Source: Neocallimastix lanati (nom. inval.) (lineage: Eukaryota; Neocallimastigomycota; Neocallimastigomycetes; Neocallimastigales; Neocallimastigaceae). From it: a stretch of DNA of 64,000 nt. The first letter of the stretch is position 1. Every line of letters starts with the position of its first letter. The notes beneath the pieces are model-generated. The model saw only the letters and a list, made by a program, of their open reading frames with translations. It had not been told where the DNA came from and ran no database searches. Below, one piece after another: positions 1 through 11,269 of this stretch. The stretch lies in contig JACVTC010000074.1 of assembly GCA_016946835.1 (NCBI GenBank), positions 494,501-558,500 on the forward strand. The letters run 5' to 3'. The translations under genes were made by a program, and so were the position numbers.

Positions 1-299
1 TTTATATTTGTATTATGTATTTATTGTACTAAATTTATTATAATATTTTATATTATTATTTATTTTTATATTTGTATTATGTATTTATTATACTAAATTT
101 CTAATATATTTCTTATATATTTCTTAATTAGTAAATTATAGCTCTTATTTTAAATTATTAAATTTTATAAAATTAATATAATAGTTTATATTATAAATAA
201 TTCATATTAAAATATATATTTTTTACTACATAAATTTTAATTATTTCAAGATTTTATTTCATGTGTTATTACATAAATGTTATATGTTCGTCATATATG
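1..299. other. AT-rich sequence, no gene seen
   Basis: Only A/T-rich low-complexity sequence is visible, with a short direct duplication of a TTTATATTTGTATTATGTAT motif near the left edge. No coding frame, RNA gene or transposon boundary could be recognised. Confidence 0.6.
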
Positions 300-1204
300 A
301 TATATAATAATTTATAACATTTATACATAAAATTTATATATGTTATTTTTGTTAATAAAAAGAGTTATATTCATATTTTATTATTAATTTTAAATTAAAT
401 ATTTAATTTATATTTTTAATTATTATTAAATTAAATTAAATTAAATTTTTAATTTAAAATTCATAGATCAAAAAAATTTAAATTAAAAATTAATAATTTG
501 TTTATATATTTATCTTTCTTATGATCAAAAATAAACAATAAATAAAATAAATAATAAGAAATTAAATAAATAAATAATAAATTATAAAAAAATAACTATT
601 TGGATATAGAAAAAAAATGAAACAGTTTAGAAGAGAGTCATAATTATATGTAATATTTATATATTATTATTTGATTAACTATATTTCATATAAAAGAGAT
701 CAATGTTTTATTTGTATATTTTTATTTATTAATATGTAAAATAATGTTTTTTTTTTTTTTTTTTCATTTCTTATATGGTATATATTATTCTGCAATATAA
801 ATAGTCAATTATATAAATAATTTATATTTATATATACATAAAAATACTAGTGAATAATTCATTTAACATGAAATATATTATAGAGAAATAAAAAGAATAA
901 ATTGTTAGTTTGATATGATTTAAAAATATATAAAAAAAAAATTTGAATGGAAAGCCCTTTTTATAATAAGAAAAAACTTTAAAAATAGAAAAAGAAAATA
1001 AATATTACTTAATTTGTATTAAAAAACTTCTGTTGTTTCAATTTTTATTTAGTTTAAAAAAAAAAAAAAGAAAAGAAAAGAAATAAAATAAAAAAAAAAA
1101 AAAAAAAAAAAAAAAAATAAATATTACTTAATTTGTATTAAAAAAACTTCTGTTGTTTCAATTTTTTTATTTAGTTTAAAAAAAAAAAAAAGAAAAGAAA
1201 AGAA

Positions 1205-1238
<34 letters not shown>

Positions 1239-2240
1239 AATATCACTTAATTTGTATTAAAAAAACTTCTGTTGTTTCAATTTTTTTATTTAGTTTAAAA
1301 AAAAAAAAAAAAAAAAGAAAAAAAAGAAAAAAAAATTTTAAAATTTATATATGTAATTTTTTTTTTATTTTATTTTATTATTATATTTTTAATTAAGAAA
1401 AAAACTTTAATGATTATGTTTCACATAAAGTTTTAATAATTTTTTTTAAAAAAAATTATTAAAACATAAACAATAAATCATAAATCATATATCATGAAAC
1501 ATAAATAATTAAATAATTAAATAATATATAATATATAATATATAATAAATAATAATTATAAAAAATAATTATTAAAAATAAAAAAAAAAAAAAGATAATA
1601 AATAATAATAGTCAATGACAAAAAATAAATAATTAATATTTTGTTAATTAACTCTTTTTCGAAGTATATATTTTATTTAAGTTTACTAATATTTCTATAT
1701 TTTTAAAGTAAAATTGATTTTAATTAGAATTAATAATATTTAATTTTATATATATATACAGTTTTTTTTTGAAAAATATTTATATTACGTTTGATGTTAA
1801 ATTATATTAAAATTAGAGATATATAATTATTTTATAATACAGTAATTAATAATATTTTTATTTTATTTTTAATAAGTATAATTAATATCATTAATAAAAT
1901 TTTTAATAGTACTAATGAATATATAAATTTTATTTTTAAATTTATCAATACTATTAGTATGTATATATTAATTATTTAATTCTTTATTTATGAATAACTT
2001 TGAAACATTTTTTATTTTTAAAAGTAAGGTTTAGGTATAATTAATTATAATTACTAAAATGAAAATTCCATTCTTTTTTTTTTTTTTTGAATTTAAAATA
2101 TTATATATAAATAAAATCCTTTTTTATTTTTTATATATTATAAAAATTATATAAATAATATATATATTCTTATATCAATATTTCTCTTTAATTATAAAAA
2201 GTTGATATAAAAAATTGTGTGTAATCTTAAAAGGATAAAA
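300..2240. repeat. Long duplicated block, copy 1 (unit head)
   Basis: This noncoding block recurs at about 8205-11265, where two solo LTRs have been inserted into it. Shared landmarks are a GTTATTTTTGTTAATAAAAA stretch, a GAAGAGAGTCATAATTATAT stretch, the GGAAAGCCCTTTTTATAATA stretch, the CTTCTGTTGTTTCAATTTTT repeats, and the sequence before a gypsy fragment. Shorter related blocks occur near 35.8, 48.2-48.7 and 57.5-57.8 kb. In most cases it lies on the 3' side of a protease copy, so it appears to be part of the unit that was duplicated. Position 340-360 is the empty site for the LTR at 8235. Confidence 0.8.
1010..1330. repeat. Tandem repeat, about 120-bp unit x3, with poly(A) spacers
   Basis: Three copies of a module (CTTCTGTTGTTTCAATTTTT followed by ATTTAGTTTA, a long A run, then AAATATTACTTAATTTGTAT) begin near 1027, 1147 and 1268. 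The same module is expanded further at 9870-10490. It is noncoding. Confidence 0.85.
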
Positions 2241-2274
2241 AAAAATTGATAAAATTATATTTTTATTAAAGATG

Positions 2275-2632
2275 TGTCTAAAATAACTTTCTTCTATTTT
2301 AGAGAAAAGGGTCACTTTCAGGAGGATTGCCGAAAACTAAATCAAACTATAAATGAAAATAAAAAAAGATACTGACCTGGAAGGAATATTTTTTATATTA
2401 TTCTATAACAAAATTTAAGCCATACATGTTAGGAAATAAAGTTCCAATAGTTGTACACATAGATCGCAAACCATTGCTTGGTATATTTTACGAATAAAGA
2501 GCCTAACAATGTAGAACAAATGAGATTTTGCATGACAGTAAGAATGCTTGGAGTAACTATCAAATACAAAAAAAGAAAGAATAATATCTTAGCAGATGTT
2601 TTATCTCGGTTACACAAAAAAAGTCAAAGTTA
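2275..2632 (+). pseudogene. Ty3/gypsy pol remnant: zinc-knuckle piece plus RNase H tail
   Basis: Two pieces of an LTR retrotransposon polyprotein are joined by an internal deletion. Around 2290-2340 a degenerate CCHC knuckle reads REKGHFQEDCRKLN, with the first two Cys replaced by Phe. Around 2420-2630, across frameshifts, the RNase H end is recognisable as a DRKPLLGIF piece and then TIKYKKRKNNILADVLSRL, the usual end of gypsy RNase H. Protease, RT and integrase are absent. The paralogous position at 11.3 kb keeps an integrase instead. Confidence 0.8.
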
Positions 2633-2640
2633 GGACAAAA

Positions 2641-2730
2641 TAAAAATAGTTTTATTATTTTTTAATAAATTCTATATTAATTTTTTATTTTATAATTTTT
2701 ATAGATACATATAATATTTTATATATTAAA

Positions 2731-2763
<33 letters not shown>

Positions 2764-3173
2764 GTATATATTTTTTAATTTTTTTTATTTTTTTCTAAAT
2801 TCTATTTGCTCTTAATTTTCTAACTTATATTTATTATCCTTTCTAATTTTAATAAAAAAATTATTTTTAAAAATAATATTTTTTTTAATATAATTTTAAT
2901 AATAGAAAATAATTACTAATATTATTTAAAATTTTCATTTTTTAATTTTTTAATTTTTTAATTTTTTTTGTTTTGTTTTGTTTCTTAATTATATTTTAAG
3001 ATATTCAAACTATTAATTTTAATTATATATTAAAAATTTATTCCTACTGTTAATTATTTTAATGTAATTTATTTTATATTTATATTGATATTTTTAAAAT
3101 ATTATTATGTTTTTAATTTAAATCAAATTTCAAATTCACTTTATAATAGCAAATTTAAAATTTAACTACACTC
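2641..3173. other. 3' flank of protease copy A
   Basis: This AT-rich sequence is similar to the sequence downstream of the other protease copies (12820-13430, 22500-23100, 36430-37300). It starts with the shared TAAAAATAGTTTTATTATTT stretch also seen at 12820. No gene is seen. It marks the extent of the duplicated unit. Confidence 0.7.
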
Positions 3174-3640
3174 TTAAGTATTTTTTATTATTATTATTAT
3201 TGATAATATATTTTTATAAATTTTTTTTAATAAAAATGAATATTGATAAATTATGTTTTATTTTCTTTAATTATTGATTAATTTCAATATTTAAGTATTT
3301 TTTATTATTATTATTATTGATAATATATTTTTATAAATTTTTTTTAATAAAAATGAATATTGATAAATTATGTTTTATTTTCTTTAATTATTGATTAATT
3401 TCAATATTTAAGTATTTTTTATTATTATTATTATTGATAATATATTTTTATAAATTTTTTTTAATAAAAATGAATATTGATAAATTATGTTTTATTTTCT
3501 TTAATTATTGATTAATTTCAATATTTAAGTATTTTTTATTATTATTATTATTGATAATATATTTTTATAAATTTTTTTTAATAAAAATGAATATTGATAA
3601 ATTATGTTTTATTTTCTTTAATTATTGATTAATTTCAATA
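3174..3640. repeat. 117-bp tandem repeat, four copies
   Basis: Four near-perfect copies with a 117-bp period start at TTAAGTATTTTTTATT (3174, 3291, 3408, 3525). The same segment is present once, more diverged, downstream of the other protease copies (13432, 23097, 37303, about 48800). This is therefore a local amplification of a 3'-flank segment, not a CRISPR or an independent satellite. Confidence 0.95.
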
Positions 3641-3918
3641 TTTATATAAAATCTAATAAATTTTGATTTGATAATAGTTATAATTTATATTAAATGATTT
3701 TTTAAAGAAAAATAAAAATTAAAATAAATAAAACTTTTTTTATTTTATTTTTTATATTTATTATTATTATTTCATGTATAGTTTTGTTTTTAATTAAACG
3801 TTTAAAAAATATTCTTATTAATATTAATTTTATCATACTGAATATTAAATTTAAAAATTAAAATGTTTTTTTTTTTTTTTTCTTTATTGATGAATTAATT
3901 TACAATACCACACCAATG

Positions 3919-4013
3919 TAGATTATGAAGATATAAAGATCATGTTTAAAAAGGACACTAATAAATCTCATAAATCAGTATATTTAATTAATTATAAAAA
4001 TAACACACCAATG
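3919..4013. mobile_element. 95-bp insertion with 10-bp direct repeat
   Basis: The insertion interrupts the last dockerin exon of copy A. It is flanked by CACACCAATG at 3909-3918 and 4004-4013, and is absent from all four paralogous exons, which are 98 nt long. No inverted ends are visible. A 10-bp target duplication is compatible with a small MULE-type or other transposon fragment. Confidence 0.75.
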
Positions 4014-4530
4014 ACCATCTTCAACACCCCATTGACCATTTTCATCTATTTGTGCTATAGCTTTAGTTTCCATACAACATGGATATCCTATAATAATGAA
4101 ATTTTAGATACAATTTAATATTTATTTAATTTAATTAAATTTTATAGATATATATAGAAATATATATTTTTATTATTATTTACCTAATGAAAAGGACAAG
4201 CACTATAAGAAATAAAGAAAAAATTATAATATTGTTAGTATTTGTCAATTCGTCAACTTTAATTTTATATTACATTATTTATAAATATAAAATTTCAATT
4301 CCAATACTAAAACTATTATAAAAATTAATATGAAAATATTTTATTAAATTTAATTTTTTTTTTTTTAATATACAATACAATAAAACAAAAATCATCATTT
4401 TCATATCCCCAGTTTCCTGATTCATCAGTTGTAACAACTTCTTTTGTTTTTAAACAACATGGATATCCTTTTATATTAAATGAAAAAAAAGTATATTTAA
4501 TTTTTTTTTTAATAAATAAAATTAATGTTA

Positions 4531-4532
4531 AA

Positions 4533-4563
<31 letters not shown>

Positions 4564-4690
4564 TAAAAATAAAAATAAAAAAATAAAAATAAAAATAAAA
4601 ATAAAAATAAAAATAAAAATAAAAAAATAAAAATAAAAATAAAAATAAAAATAAAAATAAAAATAAAAATAAAAAAATAAAAATAAATAT
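4531..4690. repeat. (AAAAT)n microsatellite inside an intron
   Basis: The pentamer AAAAT is repeated about 30 times with rare A insertions. It lies in the intron between the 16-nt microexon and the first dockerin exon of copy A. The same intron carries shorter versions in B2 (about 23990-24030) and C (about 38215-38280). Confidence 0.9.
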
Positions 4691-6221
4691 TAATATAAAT
4701 ATAAATATAAATATAAAATAAATTATTGTAAATATTTACCACTTGGATGAAAGCACTTAATTATTATGTTTTAAATTTAAAATGATTTAATACATATTAT
4801 ATTTATATTTAAAACGTTTATTTATAAGTATTTATTTGTTTATATGTATTTTATATATTATATATATTTTATTTCTTTAAATTATGAATTATTCAATAGA
4901 TAATACTACTTACAATGTTGGAATATTTCTTTCTATTATTATTATAATTTTCAAGAATAATTCCCGTTAAAACAGAATATTTAGTACTTTCTTCATTTAT
5001 AATATTATTTAATTCGTTACATTTATTACTATAAACAATTTCACATTTTTTTTCTAATTCTTCTTCAGTGATATTATCAAGGATATCTTTTTGATGACAT
5101 CCTGTATAATTGCCTAAAATATTATTCAGTCTTACATTATTATATCTTGAATTTAAATTAAGATATGCTGTTTTATTATAATTATCAATAAATCCAAATG
5201 ATTTATATTTTTTAGCAATGGAACAGACAGATTGATTAGCAAATTGACGTTTATATAATGTTTAACATTTATCTGATTTAAATGTTTCTCTCTTATTTAA
5301 AAGTTCACTATCTTTCATATTTTTAAATTCAAATTGGCATTCCTCATTCTCTTTAACTTCTTTTTCACATTCTTCAATTGACTTTTCTACAGTGGTACAA
5401 TATCCAAATTCACTATGACATCCATTTTCTATGAGACATTTCTCCCAAGGATCATTTTCGAAAGAAATGCATTCTCCTTCTTTGGAACAACATCCACTAG
5501 AACAAGAGGCATTTACTCCTCTACCACATTTAACATTAGTATCAATATATTGCCAAGGGAAAGCCTTTTGGATACCACTGTGGCTTTATGATACCATAGG
5601 ATTGGGAAAGTTGTATTTCGCCAAGTGGCGTGTCATAAAAATTCAAATTTTACTAATACGCCACTTGGTGAAATTTAACTCTCCCTATTATTTGAAATAT
5701 TAAATAAAAATACATTTATTATATTTATTTAATAATCAATATTATTTAATTTTTTTTAATATTTAAATATTTTCTTTGAGAAAATAAATAAAATCAATAC
5801 TAATAACATTTATTCATTCTTTTTTAATATTTAAATAATATCATTATTAATAATATTTTATTTTTTTTTTATAATAATTTTCAATTGTTGAAATGAAACC
5901 TAGTTAAAAGCCACATTATAATAATACGCCACTTGGCGAAATGCAACTTGGTGAAATGCCTCTAATACTGTATTACAATGTGGCTTATAAAAATAAATGA
6001 ATATGAAAGGGTTAAATATTTTAAAATAATAAATTATAAAGTAAAATAAAAAAAAAATACAAAAAATAATAAAATAAAAAATAAAAAATAAAAATAAATA
6101 ATAAAATAAAATAAAAAATAAAAAAAAAGAATAAAGTAAAATATAAAATAAAAAAATAGATTAAAACAAAAAAAATTAAAATATAAAAAATAAAATTTTT
6201 AATTTAAAATATATATAATAA

Positions 6222-7655
6222 ATGGATGATCAATTAGAAATAAGTGAAACTAGTAAAGAAAAAAATCAAATCATTGTAAACAGAAAATATAAATTTAATT
6301 TACGGTATATAACGAATAATACAAAAGTATTCAAATGTACTGAATATAAAACATTTAAAACATGTAAATCTTACATTGTTCTAAATGATAATAATAAAGT
6401 AATAAAATATGAAAACAAACATACTCATCCAGGAAAAGAATATGATGCATCTGTATCAATAGTAAAACATAAAATGAAAAATGAAATTAGAAAAACATCA
6501 ATCCCATATGATATAAATCCAAAACATATGTATAATGAAATATCTGAAGAAATTGGATTGATATGCCCTGTTGATATGCCTTGAATATAATTCAATTAAA
6601 TCCCAAATATCAAAATATATAAAAAAACAACTACCTCCTGATATATCAAAATTTAATGAAATTCCAGATGAATCTGAATATTATATAAACGAAAGAGATG
6701 AAAATTTTATGATATTCAAAAATTCTAATATTATAATTTTTTAATCACCATTCCAAACAGAATTGTTCATTAAATACAACGAAAATATGTTTGCTGATGG
6801 TACATTTTATATTGCACCAATATTTAGTTATCAAGTGTTTATAATAAGAGTATATGCTCCAGAAATAAATAGTTTTTACACTACATCATTATCTATATTA
6901 AATAATAAAGAACAAGCAACCTATTAATTGTTATTTGAAGAATTAAAAAAGAATGCAAGCAAATATAATAATAATATTATAGTTAAACCAAAAATTTTCA
7001 TTGTGATTTTGAAAAAGGTATATCCAATGCTGCCATTAAAATATTTCCTAATATTACTATTAAATATTGTGTATGGCATTATAAAAGATCGTTAGAAGTT
7101 CAAAAAAATAAATTATGTTATAATGAAGTTGAAAATAATAATAAAATTTATTTGTTTTATAATGCTATTACAAATTTTCCTTTTATAAATCCTGAATATA
7201 TATTTGATATTTATAATTATATTAAAATTATATGTAAAATATATAATTATTTCCATTTTTTAAATTTTTTGGAATTTTTTGGAATATTTTAATAAGACTT
7301 ATTTATATAAATATGATATTTAATAAATTATTATAACGATATAAATCACATAACAAATAATGCTTCAGAATCTTTTAACAATTACTTAAAAAAATTGTTT
7401 TACAAAAAACCTTCTTTCTATGAATTGATTTATCATTTAAAAAGAGAAGAATCTTAATCTTACAATAATTACAAAAGGAAAATTGAAGGAGTTTGGAAAA
7501 AAAAAAGAAGGAAGAATATTAATAAAAACTGATGAAATCAATGATTTAATTAAAAAATACAAAAAAAAGGAATCAGAATTAATTAATAAAAAATGTGATA
7601 AAAATGATATCATTGATTTATGGTATAAATGTTTATTAGAATTAAACAAGCTCTA
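6222..7655 (+). pseudogene. MULE transposase with FLYWCH-type zinc finger, degraded
   Basis: The N-terminus (6222-6560) encodes a FLYWCH-like finger: FKCTEYKTFKTCKSYIVL, then a THPG stretch with C-x10-C and H-x-H spacing. A MULE transposase core follows, including MFADGTFYIAP (first catalytic Asp context) and FHCDFEKGISNA, and then the C-terminal CVWHYKRSLE region and a TNNASESFNNYL segment. The frame is broken by a 13-bp tandem duplication near 6558-6583, TAA stops near 6742 and 6924, a frameshift near 7010, and several more after 7260. The order and motifs match the copy at 43757-45197. It is non-functional as it stands. Confidence 0.88.
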
Positions 7656-8100
7656 AATTTATAAATAATAATTAACTAGAATATAGTTTAAATTATATTA
7701 ATATCAATATTATTATATTTTATTAATATCAATATCATTATATTTTATTAATATCAATATCAATATTTAAATTTTATTAATAATAAATATTTAATATTAT
7801 AATAAATTTTATTAATAATAAATATTTAATATTATAATAAATTTTATTTTATAATTTAATTAATTTAATAATAAAATATAAAATTTTATTTATTTTATTT
7901 AAATAAAATAAAATGGAAAGGTTTTATTATTAAATATTTAATAATAAAATATAATAATAAAATGAAAATTAATTAAATAATTGAAAATAAATAAAAATAA
8001 AATAAAATTCTTAACGGAAAACTTATTTATTCTTTTATTTATTATTTTTTTAGTTTTTATTTTATTTTTTTAATGCTAAAATACAATAAATAAAAATATA
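7656..8100. other. AT-rich transposon interior with short direct repeats
   Basis: Short tandem motifs built on TTTTATTAATATCAATATCA repeat after the transposase end. The same motif follows the other MULE transposase (45340-46100), which supports both being members of one transposon family. No gene is seen. Confidence 0.7.
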
Positions 8101-8234
8101 CGTTGAAAATAGTGGCGCATTACATATATTATACACATTGTACAAAATTTTATGATGATTATACATAAATTATATCGAAATGCTTTACATTCGTCGAAAT
8201 GTACCGCATTATACATTAAATTTATATATGTTAT

Positions 8235-8800
8235 TGATATAAAATGAAGTATTCAAACCTTAATTAATATAAAATTAGTTTTATTATTCAAACATAAATT
8301 AATGTCATAAATCAAATTTAAATCTAATGATTTTACAACAATTTCAATATGTGGCTTGATTTATATATATTAATTATATTTATAATTAATAATAAATTTT
8401 ATAGCATAAATCAATGTTTTAATTATATTTTTATTATTTTATATTTATATTTATATAGTTATTAAATATTTACTTAAATAATAATTATTAATAGTTTATT
8501 CTAATCACAAGAACAATTAATTAAATAGTTAATTATAACTAAATAACATAAAAATAAAGCATTTCTCGGAATTAAGAGAAGTCGCTGTCGTGTCGAGTCG
8601 TAGTTGTTGTGTAAAAGTTAAGATTAAAAGTTATATTATGTTAAGTTAGTTTGTAATTAAAAGTATAAGAAAGTTGTTAAATAGTCTTTTTAAATATATG
8701 TAGTTTCTATATAAAATTAAATAAATAAATAAATAATAAATTAATAAATTTAATAAATAAATCCCAACAAAAGTACATCGAACTTTTGAGTTGTATATCA
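8235..8800 (-). mobile_element. Solo LTR, family 1
   Basis: This 566-bp sequence starts TGATATAAAATGAA and ends GAGTTGTATATCA, and is flanked by TTAT on both sides (8231-8234, 8801-8804). The uninterrupted target is visible at about 340-360. Other copies are at 19344-20363, 26413-27046 and 42541-48102. A related sequence in reverse orientation precedes a copia-type Gag at 59724, so the LTR's own direction here is probably minus. No internal region is present. Confidence 0.88.
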
Positions 8801-8969
8801 TTATTTTTGTTAATAAAAAGAATAATATTCATATATTAAACTTTATTTCTAACAATTATTATTAATTTTAAATTAAAAATTTAATTTAACTTTTTAATTA
8901 TTATTAAATTAAATTAAATTAAATTTTTAATTTAAAATTCATAGATCAAAAAAAATTTAAATTAAAAAT

Positions 8970-9445
8970 TGATAGTAGTTCAGGTTCGGTTCTTTTAAGG
9001 TTTATTCTTTATTTGGGATATAATTTATATGTTTTATAAAAATAATTTTATTTAAATTTTATTTATTTAGAAGAATTACATTTACTTATAATCATTAAAA
9101 ATGTAAACTAACATTTATTCCTAAAATTAATATTTATTTTCATATTTAGATCTCAAGAATTATACTAATCTATTATTTCTTATTCTTGGACAAAGAAATA
9201 AAACTATTTCTAAGTATTTTTCTCTTATATAATTATTTACTATAATAAAGTTTTCTATTATTAAAGTATAAATATTAATTATTTACTTTCATTAATGTTT
9301 AAATTAAATAATAAAAATATATAAATTAATTTCTAATAAGAAATACAATAAAAACTAGATTAATACATAAATTTATGCTTTTACTACATTTCTTAATTAA
9401 CATAAATTTATTATTAATTAGAGTTTTTATATCTATTTCATATCA
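8970..9445 (+). mobile_element. Solo LTR, family 2
   Basis: It starts TGATAGTAGTTCAGGTTCGG and ends CTATTTCATATCA, flanked by AAAT. It is the reverse complement of the LTRs at 19451-19927 and 28457-28917. Direction is assigned from resemblance of its start (TGATA..GTTCAGGTTC) to the LTR at 27295 and is tentative. Confidence 0.83.
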
Positions 9446-9869
9446 AAATTAAAAGTAACTATTTGTATATAAAAAAAAAAAATAAAACAGTTTAGAAGAG
9501 TCATAATTATATGCAATATTTATATATTATTATTTGATTAACTATATTTCATATAAAAGACATCAATGTTTTATTTGTATCTTTTTATTTATTAATATGT
9601 AAAATAATGTTTTTTTTTTTTTCATTTCTTATATGGTATATATTATTCTGCAATATAAATAGTCAATTATAAAAATAATTTATATTTATATATACATAAA
9701 AATACTAGTGAATAATTCATTTAACATGAAATATATTATAGAGAAATAAAAAAAAAATATTTTGTTGGTTTGATATGATTTCAAAATATATTAAAAAAAA
9801 TTTGAATGGAAAGCCCTTTTTATAATAAGAAAAAACTTTAAAAATAGAAAAAGAAAATAAATATTACTT

Positions 9870-10201
9870 AATTTGTATTAAAAAAAACTTCTGTTGTTTC
9901 AATTTTTATTTAGTTTAAAAAAAAAAAAACTTCTGTTGTTTCAATTTTTATTTAGTTTAAAAAAAAAAAACTTCTGTTGTTTCAATTTTTATTTAGTTTA
10001 AAAAAAAAAAAAAAAAAAAATAAATATTACTTAATTTGTATTAAAAAAACTTCTGTTGTTTCAATTTTTATTTAGTTTAAAAAAAAAAAAACTTCTGTTG
10101 TTTCAATTTTTATTTAGTTTAAAAAAAAAAAAAAAAAAAAATAAATATTACTTAATTTGTATTAAAAAAACTTCTGTTGTTTCAATTTTTATTTAGTTTA
10201 A

Positions 10202-10233
<32 letters not shown>

Positions 10234-10268
10234 AGAAAAAAAAACTTTTGTTGTTTCAATTTTTATTT

Positions 10269-10305
<37 letters not shown>

Positions 10306-10345
10306 AAAAAAAACTTTTGTTGTTTCAATTTTTATTTAGTTTTTT

Positions 10346-10382
<37 letters not shown>

Positions 10383-10490
10383 AAAAGAAAAAAAAAAGAA
10401 AAAAAAAAAAAAAGAAAAAAAAAAGAAAAAAAAAAGAAAAAAAAAAAAGTAAAAAAAAAAAAAAAAAAAGAAAAAGAAAAAAAAAATTAA
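9870..10490. repeat. Expanded CTTCTGTTGTTTC / poly(A) tandem array
   Basis: Eight copies of CTT(C/T)TGTTGTTTCAATTTTT are separated by poly(A) runs of varied length and sometimes by AAATATTACTTAATTTGTAT. The array ends in an A run with scattered G. Copy 1 of the block (1010-1330) has only three. The long Lys-rich frame here is an artefact of the A run. Confidence 0.9.
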
Positions 10491-11269
10491 AAATTTATAT
10501 ATATTATTTTTTATTTTATTTTATTATTATACTTTTAATAAAGAAAAAAACTTTAATGATTATGTTTCACATAAAGTTGAGGAAAATTTTTTTTAAAAAA
10601 AATTATTAAAACATAAACAATAAATCATAAATCATATATCATGAAACATAAATAATTAAATAATATATAATATATAATATATAATAAATAATAATTATAA
10701 AAAATAATTATTAAAAATAATAAAAAAAAAAAAAAAAAGAAAATAAATAATAATAGTCAATGACAAAAAATAAATAATTAATATTTTGTTAATTAACTCT
10801 TTTTCAAAGTATATATTTTATTTAATAATATTAATATTTTTATATTATTAAAGTAAAATTGATTTTAATTAGAATTAATAATGTTTAATTTTATATATAT
10901 ATACAGTTTTTTTTTTGAAAAATATTTATATTACGTTTGATGTTGAATTATTTTAAAATTAGAGATATATAATTATTTTATAATGCATTAATTAATAATA
11001 TTTTTATTTTATTTTTATAAAGTATAATTAATATCATTAATAATATATAAAATTTTTAATAGTACTAATGAATATATAAATTTTATTTTTAAATTTATCA
11101 ATACTATTAGTATGTATATTAATTATTTAATTCTTTATTTATGAATAACTTTGAAACATTTTTTATTTTTAAAAAATTTTTAAAAGTAAGGTTTAGGTGT
11201 AATTACTAAAATGAAAACTCCTATTTTTTTTTTTTTTTTTTTTTGAATTTAAAATAATATATATAAATG

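Larger units (their letters stand above)
3895..5544 (-). pseudogene. Subtilisin-like protease with two dockerins, copy A (5'-truncated, broken)
   Basis: This is the 3' part of the protease family seen whole at 13805-16421. Exon pieces on the minus strand are 4914-5544 (hevein-like chitin-binding module and Cys-rich region), microexon 4740-4755 (16 nt, CFHPSG), dockerin exon 4379-4467 (GYPCCLKTKEVV ... WGYENDDFCFI), microexon 4184-4202 (19 nt) and final dockerin exon 3895-4087. All splice borders match the paralogues. Damage includes a TAA replacing a Gln codon at 5262-5264, a Cys to Tyr change just before the first donor, Trp to Leu in the second microexon (CLSFSLG), and a 95-bp insertion in the last exon. 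Homology ends abruptly at 5544, so signal peptide, prodomain and catalytic domain are missing. It is a clear pseudogene. Confidence 0.9.
5545..8205. mobile_element. MULE-like transposon 1 (ends not fixed)
   Basis: The segment between the break in copy A and the start of duplicated block copy 2 contains a FLYWCH/MULE transposase pseudogene (6222-7655). On the left it has MULE-style subterminal motifs: a hairpin whose arms are 5615-5631 and 5658-5674 (ATTTCGCCAAGTGGCGT and its complement with one wobble), and CGCCACTTGGCGAAATGCAAC-type motifs near 5930-5965. On the right, 8110-8205 carries related GGCGCATTA and TCGAAATG motifs. I could not find a matching pair of terminal inverted repeats or a target duplication, so the borders are approximate. 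Confidence 0.6.
8205..11265. repeat. Long duplicated block, copy 2 (carries two LTR insertions)
   Basis: This is the paralogue of 300-2240. Compared with copy 1 it carries an LTR at 8235-8800 and another at 8970-9445, and it has a larger expansion of the CTTCTGTTGTTTC repeat. It ends just before a gypsy integrase fragment, whereas copy 1 ends before a gypsy knuckle/RNase H fragment. Confidence 0.8.

Noticed and set aside
3174-3640. CRISPR-like regular direct repeats
   Set aside because: Repeats are head-to-tail without unique spacers, in a eukaryotic genome.
3919-4013. A newly gained intron (introner) in the last dockerin exon of copy A
   Set aside because: No usable AG acceptor at the right border in the gene's orientation; the direct repeat indicates insertion instead.
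5431-5703. Plus-strand 90-codon frame over the break in copy A
   Set aside because: Antisense to the chitin-binding module, then runs into the MULE region; a chance frame.
10248-10490. Long poly-lysine open frame
   Set aside because: Generated by an A-run array with scattered G; no start context or complexity, and it lies in a noncoding tandem repeat.
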